31,992 nt of DNA from JASMHC01 sp964476515 (GCA_964476515.1 CAYZAY010000023.1:1-31992); one strand, 5' to 3'. Positions 8,243 to 15,942 are shown, numbered from the stretch's first letter. Notes: generated from the sequence alone by a model not told the origin. Numbers and translations are program-made.

Positions 8243-8407
8243 ATGAGAAACGTTCTGCACGGATTTTCCGGCTTGTCACTTGAAGGCATGGCAAGCGGGT
8301 ATAGCCCATCAATCGGATTGCAGATTTCGCTTACCGGTCAGGTTGACCTTGTCATCAACCAAGGGACGGGTGACGTTGACCACTTCATCACCCCGTATAT
8401 CGATTGA
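8243..8407 (+). CDS. Small hypothetical protein (54 aa) between pdxJ and acpS
   Basis: An ATG at 8243 is preceded by GGAGGG (8233-8238), an excellent ribosome site. The frame runs 54 codons to TGA 8405-8407, which overlaps the TTG start of acpS (8404-8406). The product is soluble-looking. It begins MRNVLHGFSGLSLEG, contains GQVDLVINQGTGDVDHF near 32-48, and ends ITPYID. No signal peptide or membrane helix is visible. I do not recognise a named family. Good initiation signals plus stop/start overlap argue that it is translated and that ribosomes ending here may re-initiate at acpS. Alternatively it is a leader peptide whose only job is coupling. Confidence 0.65.
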   Translation: MRNVLHGFSGLSLEGMASGYSPSIGLQISLTGQVDLVINQGTGDVDHFITPYID

Positions 8408-8811
8408 TTTTAGGCGTCGGAACAGACCTTGCGAACATCGACAGGATCGCCGGAACGCTTAAGCGGTTTGGTGATCGCTTCCGCAATCGGGTCTTCACAG
8501 AAACCGAACAGCGCAAGGCCGAGCGGCGCATGGACGTTGCAGGAACCTACGCCAAACGCTGGGCAGCCAAAGAGGCGTGCTCAAAAGCTTTGGGCACCGG
8601 ATTGCGTATGGGAATCGCGTGGAAAGACATGGCTGTTAGTAATTTGCGGACAGGGCAGCCCGTCATGCACGTCACGGGATGGGCGAAAGAACGGTTGGAT
8701 AGTATGACGCCAGAAGGGCACGAAGCCGTCATTCATGTAACCCTGACGGATGATCACCCGTGGGCACAGGCGTTTGTTGTGATTGAAGCTCGGCCAATAA
8801 CTGCTGGTTGA
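8404..8811 (+). CDS. acpS: Holo-[acyl-carrier-protein] synthase
   Basis: AcpS attaches 4'-phosphopantetheine from CoA to acyl carrier protein. The 135-aa protein has the two hallmark motifs with their metal ligands: D8 in ILGVGTDLANIDRI and E57 in AKRWAAKEACSKALGTG. It begins at TTG 8404, which places GVGTD at its normal position; no ATG exists nearby in frame. There is no clear ribosome site of its own. The TTG overlaps the stop of the 54-aa ORF, so translation is probably coupled to it. lepB follows after 63 bases. Confidence 0.95.
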   Translation: MILGVGTDLANIDRIAGTLKRFGDRFRNRVFTETEQRKAERRMDVAGTYAKRWAAKEACSKALGTGLRMGIAWKDMAVSNLRTGQPVMHVTGWAKERLDSMTPEGHEAVIHVTLTDDHPWAQAFVVIEARPITAG

Positions 8812-8813
8812 CC

Positions 8814-8842
8814 TTGACACCCTCTGCCCCTGACCTCATGTA
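8814..8842 (+). promoter_or_regulatory. Candidate promoter for lepB-rnc-era
   Basis: A perfect TTGACA (8814-8819) lies directly after the acpS stop codon. Seventeen bases later comes CATGTA (8837-8842), a poor -10 match. The site is 33 bases before the lepB start. Support comes from the -35 hexamer only, so the call is tentative. Confidence 0.3.
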
Positions 8843-8874
8843 GCCATGCAGACCGACAGCGGAGAAATTTTAAT

Positions 8875-9711
8875 ATGACGACAGAAGTCAAACAGCCCAG
8901 TGCCGTATTCGAAACTATTAAAACCGTCGTATACGCGCTTCTGATCGCTGGCGTTTTTCGGTCTGTCTTCTTTCAACCTTTCTGGATTCCATCAGGGTCG
9001 ATGAAGGACACCCTTCTGATCGGGGATTTCCTGTTCGTGAACAAAATGGCCTACGGCTATTCCTACGCATCTTGCCCGTCGATCCGCATTCCTGCTGTTG
9101 GTTTGAATGTCGATGCCAAAGATATCTGCGGCGTCTTTGACGGTGACAACGGTCGCTTGTTTGGCGGAGAGCCTGAGCGCGGCGATGTGGTTGTGTTCCG
9201 CCATCCGGTTTCTGGCACCGATTATATCAAGCGCCTAACCGGTCTGCCGGGTGATCGTATTCAGATGAAGAACGGTATCCTGCACATCAACGGAGAAGCC
9301 GCTCCACAAGAAATGAACGGTGTCTTCACCGAAGTCGCCGGACCGCAAGGGCCACAACGATTGCGTCCTATTTGCGCGAATTCGCCGGTGGGAACTGGTG
9401 GTGACTGCGTCAAGATCAAGAACACCGAAACATTGCCAAACGGCATTGAGCATTCGGTTCTTGATGTGACCGACCGCGCAACGGACAACACGCCGGTCTA
9501 TACTGTGCCTGCAGGCCATTACTTCTTTATGGGCGACAACCGCGATAATTCGACCGATAGCCGCGTACCGCAGACTTTGGGTGGCGTCGGATACGTTCCA
9601 TATGAAAACCTGATAGGCCGCGCTGACCGAGTAATCTTTTCATCCGCCGGTAAATCCATGCTCTATTTCTGGACATGGCGCGGTGATCGCTTCTTTGAGA
9701 AAATCTATTGA
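8875..9711 (+). CDS. lepB: Signal peptidase I
   Basis: Type I signal peptidase removes Sec and Tat signal peptides at the outer face of the inner membrane. The 278-aa protein has one N-terminal membrane segment (about 14-34), then the catalytic serine S42 in PSGSMKDTLLIGD. The general-base lysine is K119 in GTDYIKRLTGLPGDRI, and the late box is FFMGDNRDNSTDSR. The ATG at 8875 has GGAGA nine bases upstream. An insertion holding two cysteines (SCPSIRIPAVG...DICGVF, about 67-88) lies before the lysine region; I believe this is usual in Rhodobacterales. The stop TGA overlaps the TTG start of rnc. Confidence 0.97.
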   Translation: MTTEVKQPSAVFETIKTVVYALLIAGVFRSVFFQPFWIPSGSMKDTLLIGDFLFVNKMAYGYSYASCPSIRIPAVGLNVDAKDICGVFDGDNGRLFGGEPERGDVVVFRHPVSGTDYIKRLTGLPGDRIQMKNGILHINGEAAPQEMNGVFTEVAGPQGPQRLRPICANSPVGTGGDCVKIKNTETLPNGIEHSVLDVTDRATDNTPVYTVPAGHYFFMGDNRDNSTDSRVPQTLGGVGYVPYENLIGRADRVIFSSAGKSMLYFWTWRGDRFFEKIY

Positions 9712-10391
9712 AGATAGCTGCAGACATAAAAGCTTTTCAAAGCCGGATCGGGTATGAATTCTCTGATCCGGCTTTGCTTGTTACTGCGGTCACGCATTCT
9801 TCAAGATCAAGCGCCACACGACCCGATAACCAGCGTTTGGAATTCCTGGGCGACAGGGTGCTGGGGCTGGTGATGTCCGAAGCGCTGTTGTCTGATGATC
9901 AAAACGCGTCAGAAGGGCAGTTGGCCCCGCGGTTCAATGCACTTGTGCGCAAAGAAACCTGTGCCGAAGTTGCCCGAGATATTGATATCGGATCGGTTTT
10001 AAAGCTCGGACGGTCTGAAATGATGACCGGCGGGCGGCGTAAACAAGCGCTGCTGGGTGATGCAATGGAAGCGGTTATCGCTGCCGTGTATCTTGACGGT
10101 GGGCTAGAGGCTGCCAAGCCGATGATCCTACGCCTTTGGGGCGAGCGTGTTCAGCAGGTTGAAGCAGACGCGCGTGACGCAAAAACAGCGCTTCAGGAAT
10201 GGGCGCAGGCGCGCGGACAACAACCGCCGTCTTATACCGAGATTTCGCGCAGTGGTCCTGATCACGCGCCAATATTTATCATCCGCTGCGAACTTGAAAG
10301 CGGATTACACGCGGATGCTCAGGCGGGCTCAAAACGCATTGCAGAACAACACGCGGCAAAAGCATTGCTGCAAGAAGTGGATAAGAAATGA
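9708..10391 (+). CDS. rnc: Ribonuclease III
   Basis: RNase III cuts double-stranded RNA in rRNA and mRNA processing. The 227-aa protein carries the signature NQRLEFLGDRVL (41-52; E45 and D49), the second acidic pair D118/E121 in LLGDAMEAVIAAVYLDGG, and a C-terminal double-stranded RNA-binding domain from about 155 (DAKTALQEWAQARG...). Translation begins at TTG 9708, overlapping the lepB stop as TTGA, so it is probably coupled. The stop overlaps the era ATG as ATGA. The lepB-rnc-era order is the classic one. Confidence 0.97.
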   Translation: MKIAADIKAFQSRIGYEFSDPALLVTAVTHSSRSSATRPDNQRLEFLGDRVLGLVMSEALLSDDQNASEGQLAPRFNALVRKETCAEVARDIDIGSVLKLGRSEMMTGGRRKQALLGDAMEAVIAAVYLDGGLEAAKPMILRLWGERVQQVEADARDAKTALQEWAQARGQQPPSYTEISRSGPDHAPIFIIRCELESGLHADAQAGSKRIAEQHAAKALLQEVDKK

Positions 10392-11293
10392 CAAAGGCTG
10401 GTTTCATTGCCCTCATCGGTGAACCGAACGCCGGAAAATCGACGCTCTTGAACCGGATGGTCGGGGCGAAAGTGTCGATTGTAACCCACAAGGTGCAAAC
10501 CACCCGTGCAAGAATTCGGGGCGTAGCAATCGAAGGCGATAGCCAGTTGGTTTTTGTTGATACTCCTGGCCTTTTCAAACCGCGCCGTCGTTTGGATCGC
10601 GCGATGGTCGCCGCTGCTTGGGGCGGTGCTGCCGATGCCGATGTTGTTGTTCTGATGGTCGAAGCACATCGTGGCATCACCGAAGGCGTTGAGCGCATTC
10701 TTGAAGGGTTGGACGAGGTCGCACACGGTCGCCCCGTGGCGCTTGCGATCAACAAACTGGACCGCGTGAAAGCCGAAGGTCTGCTGGCGCTGACCAAAGA
10801 GTTGAACGAGCGCTATGATTTCGCGGAATCCTTCATGATTTCGGCCGAAAAGGGCTACGGCGTGGCTGATTTGCGGGCGTGGTTGGCAGAGCAGCTTCCC
10901 GAAAGCCCTTGGCTATATCCCGAAGACCAAATCGCTGATTTGCCAATGCGCATGATTGCGGCCGAGATGACCCGCGAAAAGCTGACGCTGCGGCTTCATC
11001 AGGAACTGCCCTATCAGCTGACTGTAGAGACGGAAAACTGGCAAGAGCGCAAAGACGGCTCGGCGCGTGTTGAGCAGATTATATATGTCGCCCGCGATGG
11101 CCACAAAGGCATTATCCTTGGCCACAAGGGCGAAACGATCAAGGCGATCTCGAAGGCATCACGCGAAGAGCTGTCAGAGTTCTTGGGGCGCAAGGTACAT
11201 TTGTTCTTGCAGGTTAAAGTTCGCGAAGGCTGGCAGGATGAAGCTGCGCGGTATTCGGAAATGGGTCTGAACTTCAAAGACGGCAATACCTGA
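10388..11293 (+). CDS. era: GTPase Era
   Basis: Era is a GTPase that binds 16S rRNA and assists 30S maturation. The 301-aa protein has G1 at 11-19 (GEPNAGKST), G3 DTPGL at 58-62, G4 NKLD at 122-125 and SAEKGYGV for G5. A C-terminal KH domain follows, with GHKGETIKAISKASREEL and the end segment VKVREGWQDE. ATG 10388 overlaps the rnc stop by four bases. Its own TGA shares one base with the next gene's ATG. All functional motifs look intact. Confidence 0.98.
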   Translation: MTKAGFIALIGEPNAGKSTLLNRMVGAKVSIVTHKVQTTRARIRGVAIEGDSQLVFVDTPGLFKPRRRLDRAMVAAAWGGAADADVVVLMVEAHRGITEGVERILEGLDEVAHGRPVALAINKLDRVKAEGLLALTKELNERYDFAESFMISAEKGYGVADLRAWLAEQLPESPWLYPEDQIADLPMRMIAAEMTREKLTLRLHQELPYQLTVETENWQERKDGSARVEQIIYVARDGHKGIILGHKGETIKAISKASREELSEFLGRKVHLFLQVKVREGWQDEAARYSEMGLNFKDGNT

Positions 11294-11622
11294 TGCGCCT
11301 GACGGCTGATTTCTGGGTACAGGCCTATCTGGCCCGACTTCGGCTACAGGACATTCCCGCGTTTGTGGTTGCTCATGGCGACGACACGGCTGGCACGATA
11401 CTTGTAAAGCTCAACACGTTGGACGGGCAGGCGACTGTGTATCAGCGGGTGTTTGATATCCTTAACGACACCAGAAAATGGGATGTTTTGACCCAAGGTG
11501 GTGAACACGACGTTGATGTGGCGATCGCGCGCCAGCGGGAGTTTGACCGCGATATTTGGGTTGTCGAGGTCGAGGACGCACAGGCCCGTCATCTATTGGA
11601 TGAAGCCGGTTTGTCGGAATGA
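11293..11622 (+). CDS. DUF1491 family protein
   Basis: This 109-aa soluble protein resembles the DUF1491 family, small alphaproteobacterial proteins of unknown function. Recognisable parts are WVQAYLARLRLQDIPAFVV, GTILVKLNTLDG, and the end segment with FDRDIWVVEVEDAQARHLLDE. The start ATG overlaps the era stop by one base (TGATG), implying coupled translation and perhaps a job related to era or recO. No catalytic motif is visible. Confidence 0.85.
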   Translation: MRLTADFWVQAYLARLRLQDIPAFVVAHGDDTAGTILVKLNTLDGQATVYQRVFDILNDTRKWDVLTQGGEHDVDVAIARQREFDRDIWVVEVEDAQARHLLDEAGLSE

Positions 11623-11628
11623 TTGCGC

Positions 11629-11643
11629 CGCGCCTTTGGCGCG
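11629..11643 (+). other. Short GC hairpin after DUF1491
   Basis: CGCGCC (11629-11634) pairs with GGCGCG (11638-11643) around a TTT loop, seven bases after the DUF1491 stop. No T tract follows, so it is not a standard terminator. It is the first of three hairpins packed before recO. Confidence 0.5.
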
Positions 11644-11654
11644 TCGCGGTGTCT

Positions 11655-11676
11655 GGGGGCTGTCTGCCCCCTCTTT
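11655..11676 (+). terminator. Weak hairpin terminator before recO
   Basis: GGGGGC (11655-11660) pairs with GCCCCC (11666-11671) around TGTCT and is followed by TCTTT. A further hairpin, TTCCCC-TTGC-GGGGAA, follows at about 11675-11690. The T tract is short, so termination may be partial. Confidence 0.5.
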
Positions 11677-11700
11677 CCCCTTGCGGGGAAATTCACCCCC

Positions 11701-11730
11701 GAGGATACTTTCAGTCAGAAGATGAAAAGG
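11701..11730 (+). repeat. Dispersed intergenic element, copy B
   Basis: GAGGATACTTTCAG, then TCAGAAGATGAAAAGG, directly after the hairpin cluster. The purine-rich end (AAAAGG) doubles as the ribosome site of recO, whose TTG start is 7 bases on. It is related to the copies at 586, 25449 and 30371. Confidence 0.5.
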
Positions 11731-11737
11731 GATCGTC

Positions 11738-12469
11738 TTGGATTGGCGTGAAGAAGGGCTATTGCTGAACGTAAGATCGCACGGAGAGACGAGCGCAATC
11801 GCAGCCGTCTTTACGCGTGATCACGGTGTGCATTCGGGCGTGGTTCGGGGTGGTCAAAGCCGCAAGATGGCCCCCATTTTGCAGTCGGGCGCACAGGTGG
11901 ACGTCACTTGGCGCGCCAGACTGGAAGAACACATTGGTAGCTTCACGATCGAGCCGGTTCGCAGCAGAGCTGCATCTGTTATGGGCAGCCGATTGGCCCT
12001 TGCCGGGGCTTCGTCGGTGTTGGGCCTGCTTTATTATGCACTGCCAGAAAGAGAGGCGCATAAAGAGCTGTTTGATCGTACAATCCCTTTGATGGATCTT
12101 TTAGGGCAGGATGATCTTTGGCCATTCGCCTATTTGCGCTGGGAAATGGCTTTTTTGGCGGATCTCGGGTTCGGGTTGCACTTGGAAGAATGTGCCGCCA
12201 CCGGTGTCCGGAGAAATCTAATCTACGTGTCGCCAAAATCGGGCCGCGCAGTATCCGCTCAGGGCGCAGGAGAATGGGCGGATCGGATGTTACCCTTGCC
12301 AAAATGTATGCATGGTGAAGGCGAGGCTTCGGACGAAGAGGTTGTGCAGGCGCTGGACACAACGGGATATTTTCTGCATTCCCGACTTGCAGAAGGTCAG
12401 GTTGGCAAGCCGCTACCGGACGCACGCCAAAGGTTTTTGGACCAGCTAAGAAAAAAGGCAGCCCGATGA
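11738..12469 (+). CDS. recO: DNA repair protein RecO
   Basis: RecO loads RecA on SSB-coated single-stranded DNA in the RecFOR pathway. The 243-aa protein has the N-terminal OB-fold segment (DWREEGLLLNVRSHGETSAI, then VFTRDHG and VVRGGQSRKMAPIL) and a helical C-terminal part. One cysteine, C188, lies in LPLPKCMHGEGEA. The start is TTG 11738 with AAGG seven bases upstream, giving the usual xxWRxxGxLL beginning. Its stop overlaps the ATG of the LysR gene (ATGA). It closes the conserved lepB-rnc-era-DUF1491-recO run. Confidence 0.95.
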   Translation: MDWREEGLLLNVRSHGETSAIAAVFTRDHGVHSGVVRGGQSRKMAPILQSGAQVDVTWRARLEEHIGSFTIEPVRSRAASVMGSRLALAGASSVLGLLYYALPEREAHKELFDRTIPLMDLLGQDDLWPFAYLRWEMAFLADLGFGLHLEECAATGVRRNLIYVSPKSGRAVSAQGAGEWADRMLPLPKCMHGEGEASDEEVVQALDTTGYFLHSRLAEGQVGKPLPDARQRFLDQLRKKAAR

Positions 12470-13350
12470 TTGATAAGCTTGAGATGTATTTGGCCTTAGC
12501 TAAAACCCAGCATTTCGGTAAAGCCGCCGAAGAAATCGGCGTGACGCAACCGACCCTTTCCGCTGCGATCAAACAGCTAGAAGAACAGTTGGGTGTGATG
12601 CTGGTTTATCGTGGCTCACGTTTCAAAGGGCTGACCCCAGAAGGTCAGCGGGTTCAGGAATGGGCCCGTCAGATCGTTTCAGATGCGCGCTCCATGAAAG
12701 AAGAGATGCGTTTCGCGCGTCAGGGCCTGTCAGGTAATTTACGTTTGGCGGTCATTCCAACGGCTTTGTCAGCGTCGTCTCAGTTGACGACAGAATTTGC
12801 GAAAAAGCACCCGAATGTCAGGCTCTCAATTCTGTCGCGCTCATCGGCGCAAATTCTTGAAATGATGGAAAACCTAGAGATTGATGCAGGGGTTTCGTAT
12901 CTGGACGACGAGCCACTTGGGCGTGTGGTGACTGAACCGCTTTATGCCGAAACCTACGTGTTAATCACAGCCGACAAGCTGGATCGTGATGCGATCCAAT
13001 GGAACGAGCTAAGCGACATGCCTTTGTGTTTGTTGACGCCAGACATGCTGAACCGGCGGATCATCAATCTCTACCTGACCGAAGCTGGGGTATCGGTCCA
13101 TCCCCGGGTTGAGGCGAATACGATCACAGTGCTGATCAGCCATGTTCTAAGTGGTGGGTGGGCAACGATTTTGCCTGTTAAAGCCGCTGAGATATATCTT
13201 GCTGGTGAACAGGTTCACGCCACGCCCTTGGTCGCGCCCGAAGCGAGCCATCGCGTCGGGCTTATCGCGCCACATCGAGAGCCATACACCCCCGTCCTGT
13301 CCGCGCTCTTGCTTGAGGCCAAAGCGTTGGCCCGCGTTTGGGCAAGCTGA
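12466..13350 (+). CDS. LysR family transcriptional regulator
   Basis: This 294-aa protein has an N-terminal winged helix-turn-helix (about 1-60; HFGKAAEEIGVTQPTLSAAIKQLEEQLGV-type segment) and a LysR substrate-binding domain (about 90-290, with LRLAVIPTALSASS and IDAGVSYLDDEPLGRV). It resembles, from memory, the LysR proteins found beside NAD-dependent formate dehydrogenase genes, but no such genes lie here. Its ATG overlaps the recO stop, so it is probably co-transcribed with recO. It converges on mcd with only two bases between the stop codons. The target genes are unknown. Confidence 0.92.
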   Translation: MIDKLEMYLALAKTQHFGKAAEEIGVTQPTLSAAIKQLEEQLGVMLVYRGSRFKGLTPEGQRVQEWARQIVSDARSMKEEMRFARQGLSGNLRLAVIPTALSASSQLTTEFAKKHPNVRLSILSRSSAQILEMMENLEIDAGVSYLDDEPLGRVVTEPLYAETYVLITADKLDRDAIQWNELSDMPLCLLTPDMLNRRIINLYLTEAGVSVHPRVEANTITVLISHVLSGGWATILPVKAAEIYLAGEQVHATPLVAPEASHRVGLIAPHREPYTPVLSALLLEAKALARVWAS

Positions 13351-13352
13351 GG

Positions 13353-15005
13353 TTAATCAAACAGGCGTCGCGCAATCACCTGTGCCTGAATTTCTGCAGC
13401 ACCTTCGAAGATGTTCAGAATACGGGCGTCGCACAGAATGCGGCTAATCTTGTATTCCAGCGCGAACCCGTTACCGCCGTGGATTTGCAGGGCGTTATCT
13501 GCTGCAGCCCAAGCCACGCGGGCACCAAGCAGCTTGGCCATACCAGCCTCTAGGTCGCAGCGGTGGCCGTGATCTTTTTGCCAAGCGGAATAATAGGTCA
13601 GTTGGCGTGCGATCATGATTTCGACAGCCATCATTGCAAGTTTGTTGGCAACACGAGGGAAATTGATTAGCGACTTGCCAAACTGTTTACGGTCTTGTGC
13701 GTATTGCATGCCGACGTCCAGCGCCGCCTGAGCCACACCAATAGCACGCGCAGCCGTTTGAATGCGGGCCGCTTCAAATGTGCGCATCAGTTGTTTGAAA
13801 CCTTGACCTTCTTCGCCGCCCAACAGGTTTTCACCTTTGACGTGGAAGTTGTCAAAGCCCAGTTCGTATTCCTTCATGCCGCGATATCCAAGCACTTCGA
13901 TTTCGCCACCGGTCATGCCTTCGGTCGGGAAGGGTGTTTCGTCGGTGCCGGGCGTTTTTTCAGCCAGGAACATTGAAAGACCACGGTGATCGGTCGTGTC
14001 GGAATTTGTGCGGGCCAGCAATGTCATGACGTGGGTCCGCGCGGCATGCGTGATCCATGTTTTGTTGCCGGTGACTTTGTAATCGCCGTTTTCGTCTTTC
14101 ACAGCGCGGGTGCGAAGCGATCCAAGGTCAGAGCCTGTGTTGGGTTCGGTAAAGACCGCTGTGGGTAAAATCTCGGCACTGGCGATTTTGGGCAACCAGT
14201 GGGCTTTTTGTTCGTCGGTGCCGCCGCCTTCGATCAGTTCTGCAGCGATTTCCGAACGGGTGCCAAGGGAACCAACACCGATGTAGCCGCGCGACAATTC
14301 TTCTGAAACCACGACCATCGACGCTTTGGACAGGCCAAATCCACCGTATTCTTCCGGAATGGTCAGACCAAAGACGCCCATTTCGGCAAGCTCTTCGATG
14401 ATCTCCATCGGGATAAGTTCGTCATTCAGATGCCATTCATGCGCGAAAGGTTCGACTTTTTCGACAGCAAAGCGACGGAACTGTTCGCGGATCATCTCAA
14501 GCTCTTCGTCAAGACCGGTCGCCCCAAGCGTGGTGTTGGCGACCTGCTCTTGCATTAGTTCAACAAGACGCGTTTTTGCGGCTTGCGAATTGCCGTCAGT
14601 GATCAGGCGATCAATCTCGGGCGTGTTCAGCGCAGAACCATCGGCACCGGCATCAGAAAGGCGAATGATTTCACCCTGACTCATCGGGATGCCGCCACGA
14701 AGCTGAGCAAGATATTCGCCAAAGCCGATCTGCAGAATAAGCTGTTCGATTTCACCAAGTTTACCGTCGGATTTCAGTCGCTCGGCCCAGCCATGCATCT
14801 GGCGTAGGGATTCGACATAGGTCGCGATCCACGACAGGCCGTGCGCTGCATTTTGGTGTTCTTCAATCAAGCCGCCACTGACGCGGCCGTCCTTTGAGAC
14901 AAGCTCTTGAACTGCGGACTTCGCACTATCAAATACCGTTTCTGCAGGGGCAACGGCCGCTCCTGTCAAAGAAAGAAGGTCGGGAAGAAGAGCAGCTGTT
15001 GTCAT
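13353..15005 (-). CDS. mcd: (2S)-methylsuccinyl-CoA dehydrogenase, acyl-CoA dehydrogenase family
   Basis: This 550-aa flavoprotein has an acyl-CoA dehydrogenase core (about 175-550) behind an N-terminal extension of about 150 residues. Core motifs include FTEPNTGSDLGSLRTRAV for FAD/substrate, ARIQTAARAIGVAQAALD, QIHGGNGFALEY, and the end segment FEGAAEIQAQVIARRLF. That size and extension are characteristic of Mcd, which oxidises (2S)-methylsuccinyl-CoA to mesaconyl-CoA in the ethylmalonyl-CoA pathway. ATG 15005 is chosen because earlier in-frame codons give an improbable cysteine-rich start. Electrons should pass to ETF, encoded 9 kb away. Another acyl-CoA dehydrogenase role cannot be excluded. 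Confidence 0.85.
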   Translation of the reverse strand: MTTAALLPDLLSLTGAAVAPAETVFDSAKSAVQELVSKDGRVSGGLIEEHQNAAHGLSWIATYVESLRQMHGWAERLKSDGKLGEIEQLILQIGFGEYLAQLRGGIPMSQGEIIRLSDAGADGSALNTPEIDRLITDGNSQAAKTRLVELMQEQVANTTLGATGLDEELEMIREQFRRFAVEKVEPFAHEWHLNDELIPMEIIEELAEMGVFGLTIPEEYGGFGLSKASMVVVSEELSRGYIGVGSLGTRSEIAAELIEGGGTDEQKAHWLPKIASAEILPTAVFTEPNTGSDLGSLRTRAVKDENGDYKVTGNKTWITHAARTHVMTLLARTNSDTTDHRGLSMFLAEKTPGTDETPFPTEGMTGGEIEVLGYRGMKEYELGFDNFHVKGENLLGGEEGQGFKQLMRTFEAARIQTAARAIGVAQAALDVGMQYAQDRKQFGKSLINFPRVANKLAMMAVEIMIARQLTYYSAWQKDHGHRCDLEAGMAKLLGARVAWAAADNALQIHGGNGFALEYKISRILCDARILNIFEGAAEIQAQVIARRLFD

Positions 15006-15068
15006 CGAATTATCCTGTTCGTCGTGTGGTTTTGGCGTTCTTTCTACGCTGCAGCATGGGATAGTTCC

Positions 15069-15086
15069 TTTGCAAGTGCAGCGCAA
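15069..15086. promoter_or_regulatory. TTTGCAA...GCGCAA motif upstream of mcd
   Basis: TTTGCAA at 15069-15075 and GCGCAA at 15081-15086 form an imperfect TTGC-N9-GCAA dyad about 65 bases before the mcd start. A similar TTGCAAGT...AGCG occurs 54 bases before the 3-hydroxybutyryl-CoA dehydrogenase start (22602-22613). It is a possible regulator site; which protein binds is unknown. Confidence 0.25.
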
Positions 15087-15212
15087 CATAAATGCGTAAA
15101 GATGTGTGTATTCGATAGTAAATTACTTGACGAGCGGTAATAGCGTCGCAGTTCCCCTGGTGAATATGGCTGTTTTTTTGCTTGTTCACCCAAGCCCGTG
15201 CAGTTTGGATTG

Positions 15213-15223
15213 CTGCGTTGCAG
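15213..15223. promoter_or_regulatory. CTGC-N3-GCAG dyad (PhaR-like site)
   Basis: CTGC GTT GCAG is a perfect dyad. It fits the CTGC-N3/4-GCAG pattern I recall for PhaR, the PHB-responsive regulator of Paracoccus. It lies 93 bases before the methyltransferase and about 208 before mcd. One short dyad can arise by chance. Confidence 0.25.
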
Positions 15224-15315
15224 CTTGCACTAGAGCGGTGTTTCGCCGAACGATTGTCACGCGTAGGTTTGTAATACTTCGCGACACCTCCATATGATTC
15301 ACAAGGGAGGCGTGT

Positions 15316-15939
15316 ATGAAAAATCACCTGAAGTTCTGGGACAGGATCGCGAAAAGTTATTCCAAGCAGCCAATAGCGGACGAAAAATCCTATCAGCATA
15401 AGCTTGATTCTATTCGGGGGTATCTTGAATCCCATCACAAGGTGTTCGAATTCGGGTGCGGGACGGGCGGAACTGCGCTAGCCCTGTCTTCATCGGCGAA
15501 TTCAGTTCTTGCGACCGATATCTCGGGCAAGATGCTTGCATTTGCCGAACAGAAACGCGCAAAGGCAGACGCAAGCAACGTCCGTTTTCAGCAGATGAAC
15601 ATCGAAGTCGATGCGATCGGGCAAAATAGCAATGACGCTGTGTTGGGGATGAGCATCATTCATCTACTAGAGGATCGTGAAAGCGTCATTCGTCATGTCT
15701 GGGAAGGTTTGAAACCGGGTGGGTATTTCTTTTCTAGTACCGTGTGCCTTGGTGCGTCGAACGTATTCCTGAAATACATCCTGCCAATTGCAAGAGCATT
15801 TGGCTTGCTGCCCGATGTGCACTTCATTGACGAAACCCAGCTTACGTCCGAACTTGAAGCGGCCGGCTTTGTGATCGACTATAGGTTCAGACCGCGACCG
15901 GATGCAGCTGTGTTCTTGGTGGCTAGGAAAGTAGGATAA
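15316..15939 (+). CDS. Class I SAM-dependent methyltransferase
   Basis: This 207-aa protein has a Rossmann-like methyltransferase fold. The SAM-binding glycine motif FEFGCGTGGTALAL is near 43-56, an acidic ribose contact is in ATDISGKML near 70-78, and post-motif LKPGGYFFSSTV is near 132-143. The ATG at 15316 has GGGAGG about seven bases upstream. The early segment FWDRIAKSYSKQPI is common in small-molecule methyltransferases. The substrate is not evident. It is followed after three bases by the DUF1697 gene, so the two are co-transcribed. Confidence 0.9.
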   Translation: MKNHLKFWDRIAKSYSKQPIADEKSYQHKLDSIRGYLESHHKVFEFGCGTGGTALALSSSANSVLATDISGKMLAFAEQKRAKADASNVRFQQMNIEVDAIGQNSNDAVLGMSIIHLLEDRESVIRHVWEGLKPGGYFFSSTVCLGASNVFLKYILPIARAFGLLPDVHFIDETQLTSELEAAGFVIDYRFRPRPDAAVFLVARKVG

Positions 15940-15942
15940 ACA

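Larger units (their letters stand above)
15006..15315. other. 310-base divergent intergenic region, mcd / methyltransferase
   Basis: No coding sequence is supported here; a 142-aa reverse frame crossing it lacks any recognisable protein character. It must carry the mcd promoter (leftward) and the methyltransferase promoter (rightward). Visible elements are TTTGCAA (15069-15075) with GCGCAA (15081-15086), CTGC-GTT-GCAG (15213-15223), TTGACG near 15127, and a loose inverted repeat GGTGAA/TTCACC (15159-15190) around a T7 run. Confidence 0.6.

Noticed and set aside
15159..15190. GGTGAA/TTCACC hairpin with an internal T7 as a terminator or small RNA
   Set aside because: Only six paired bases around a 20-base loop, and the T run lies inside the loop.
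15010..15438. 142-aa reverse frame over the mcd/methyltransferase spacer
   Set aside because: It overlaps the start of a supported methyltransferase, has an irregular composition and no good ribosome site.
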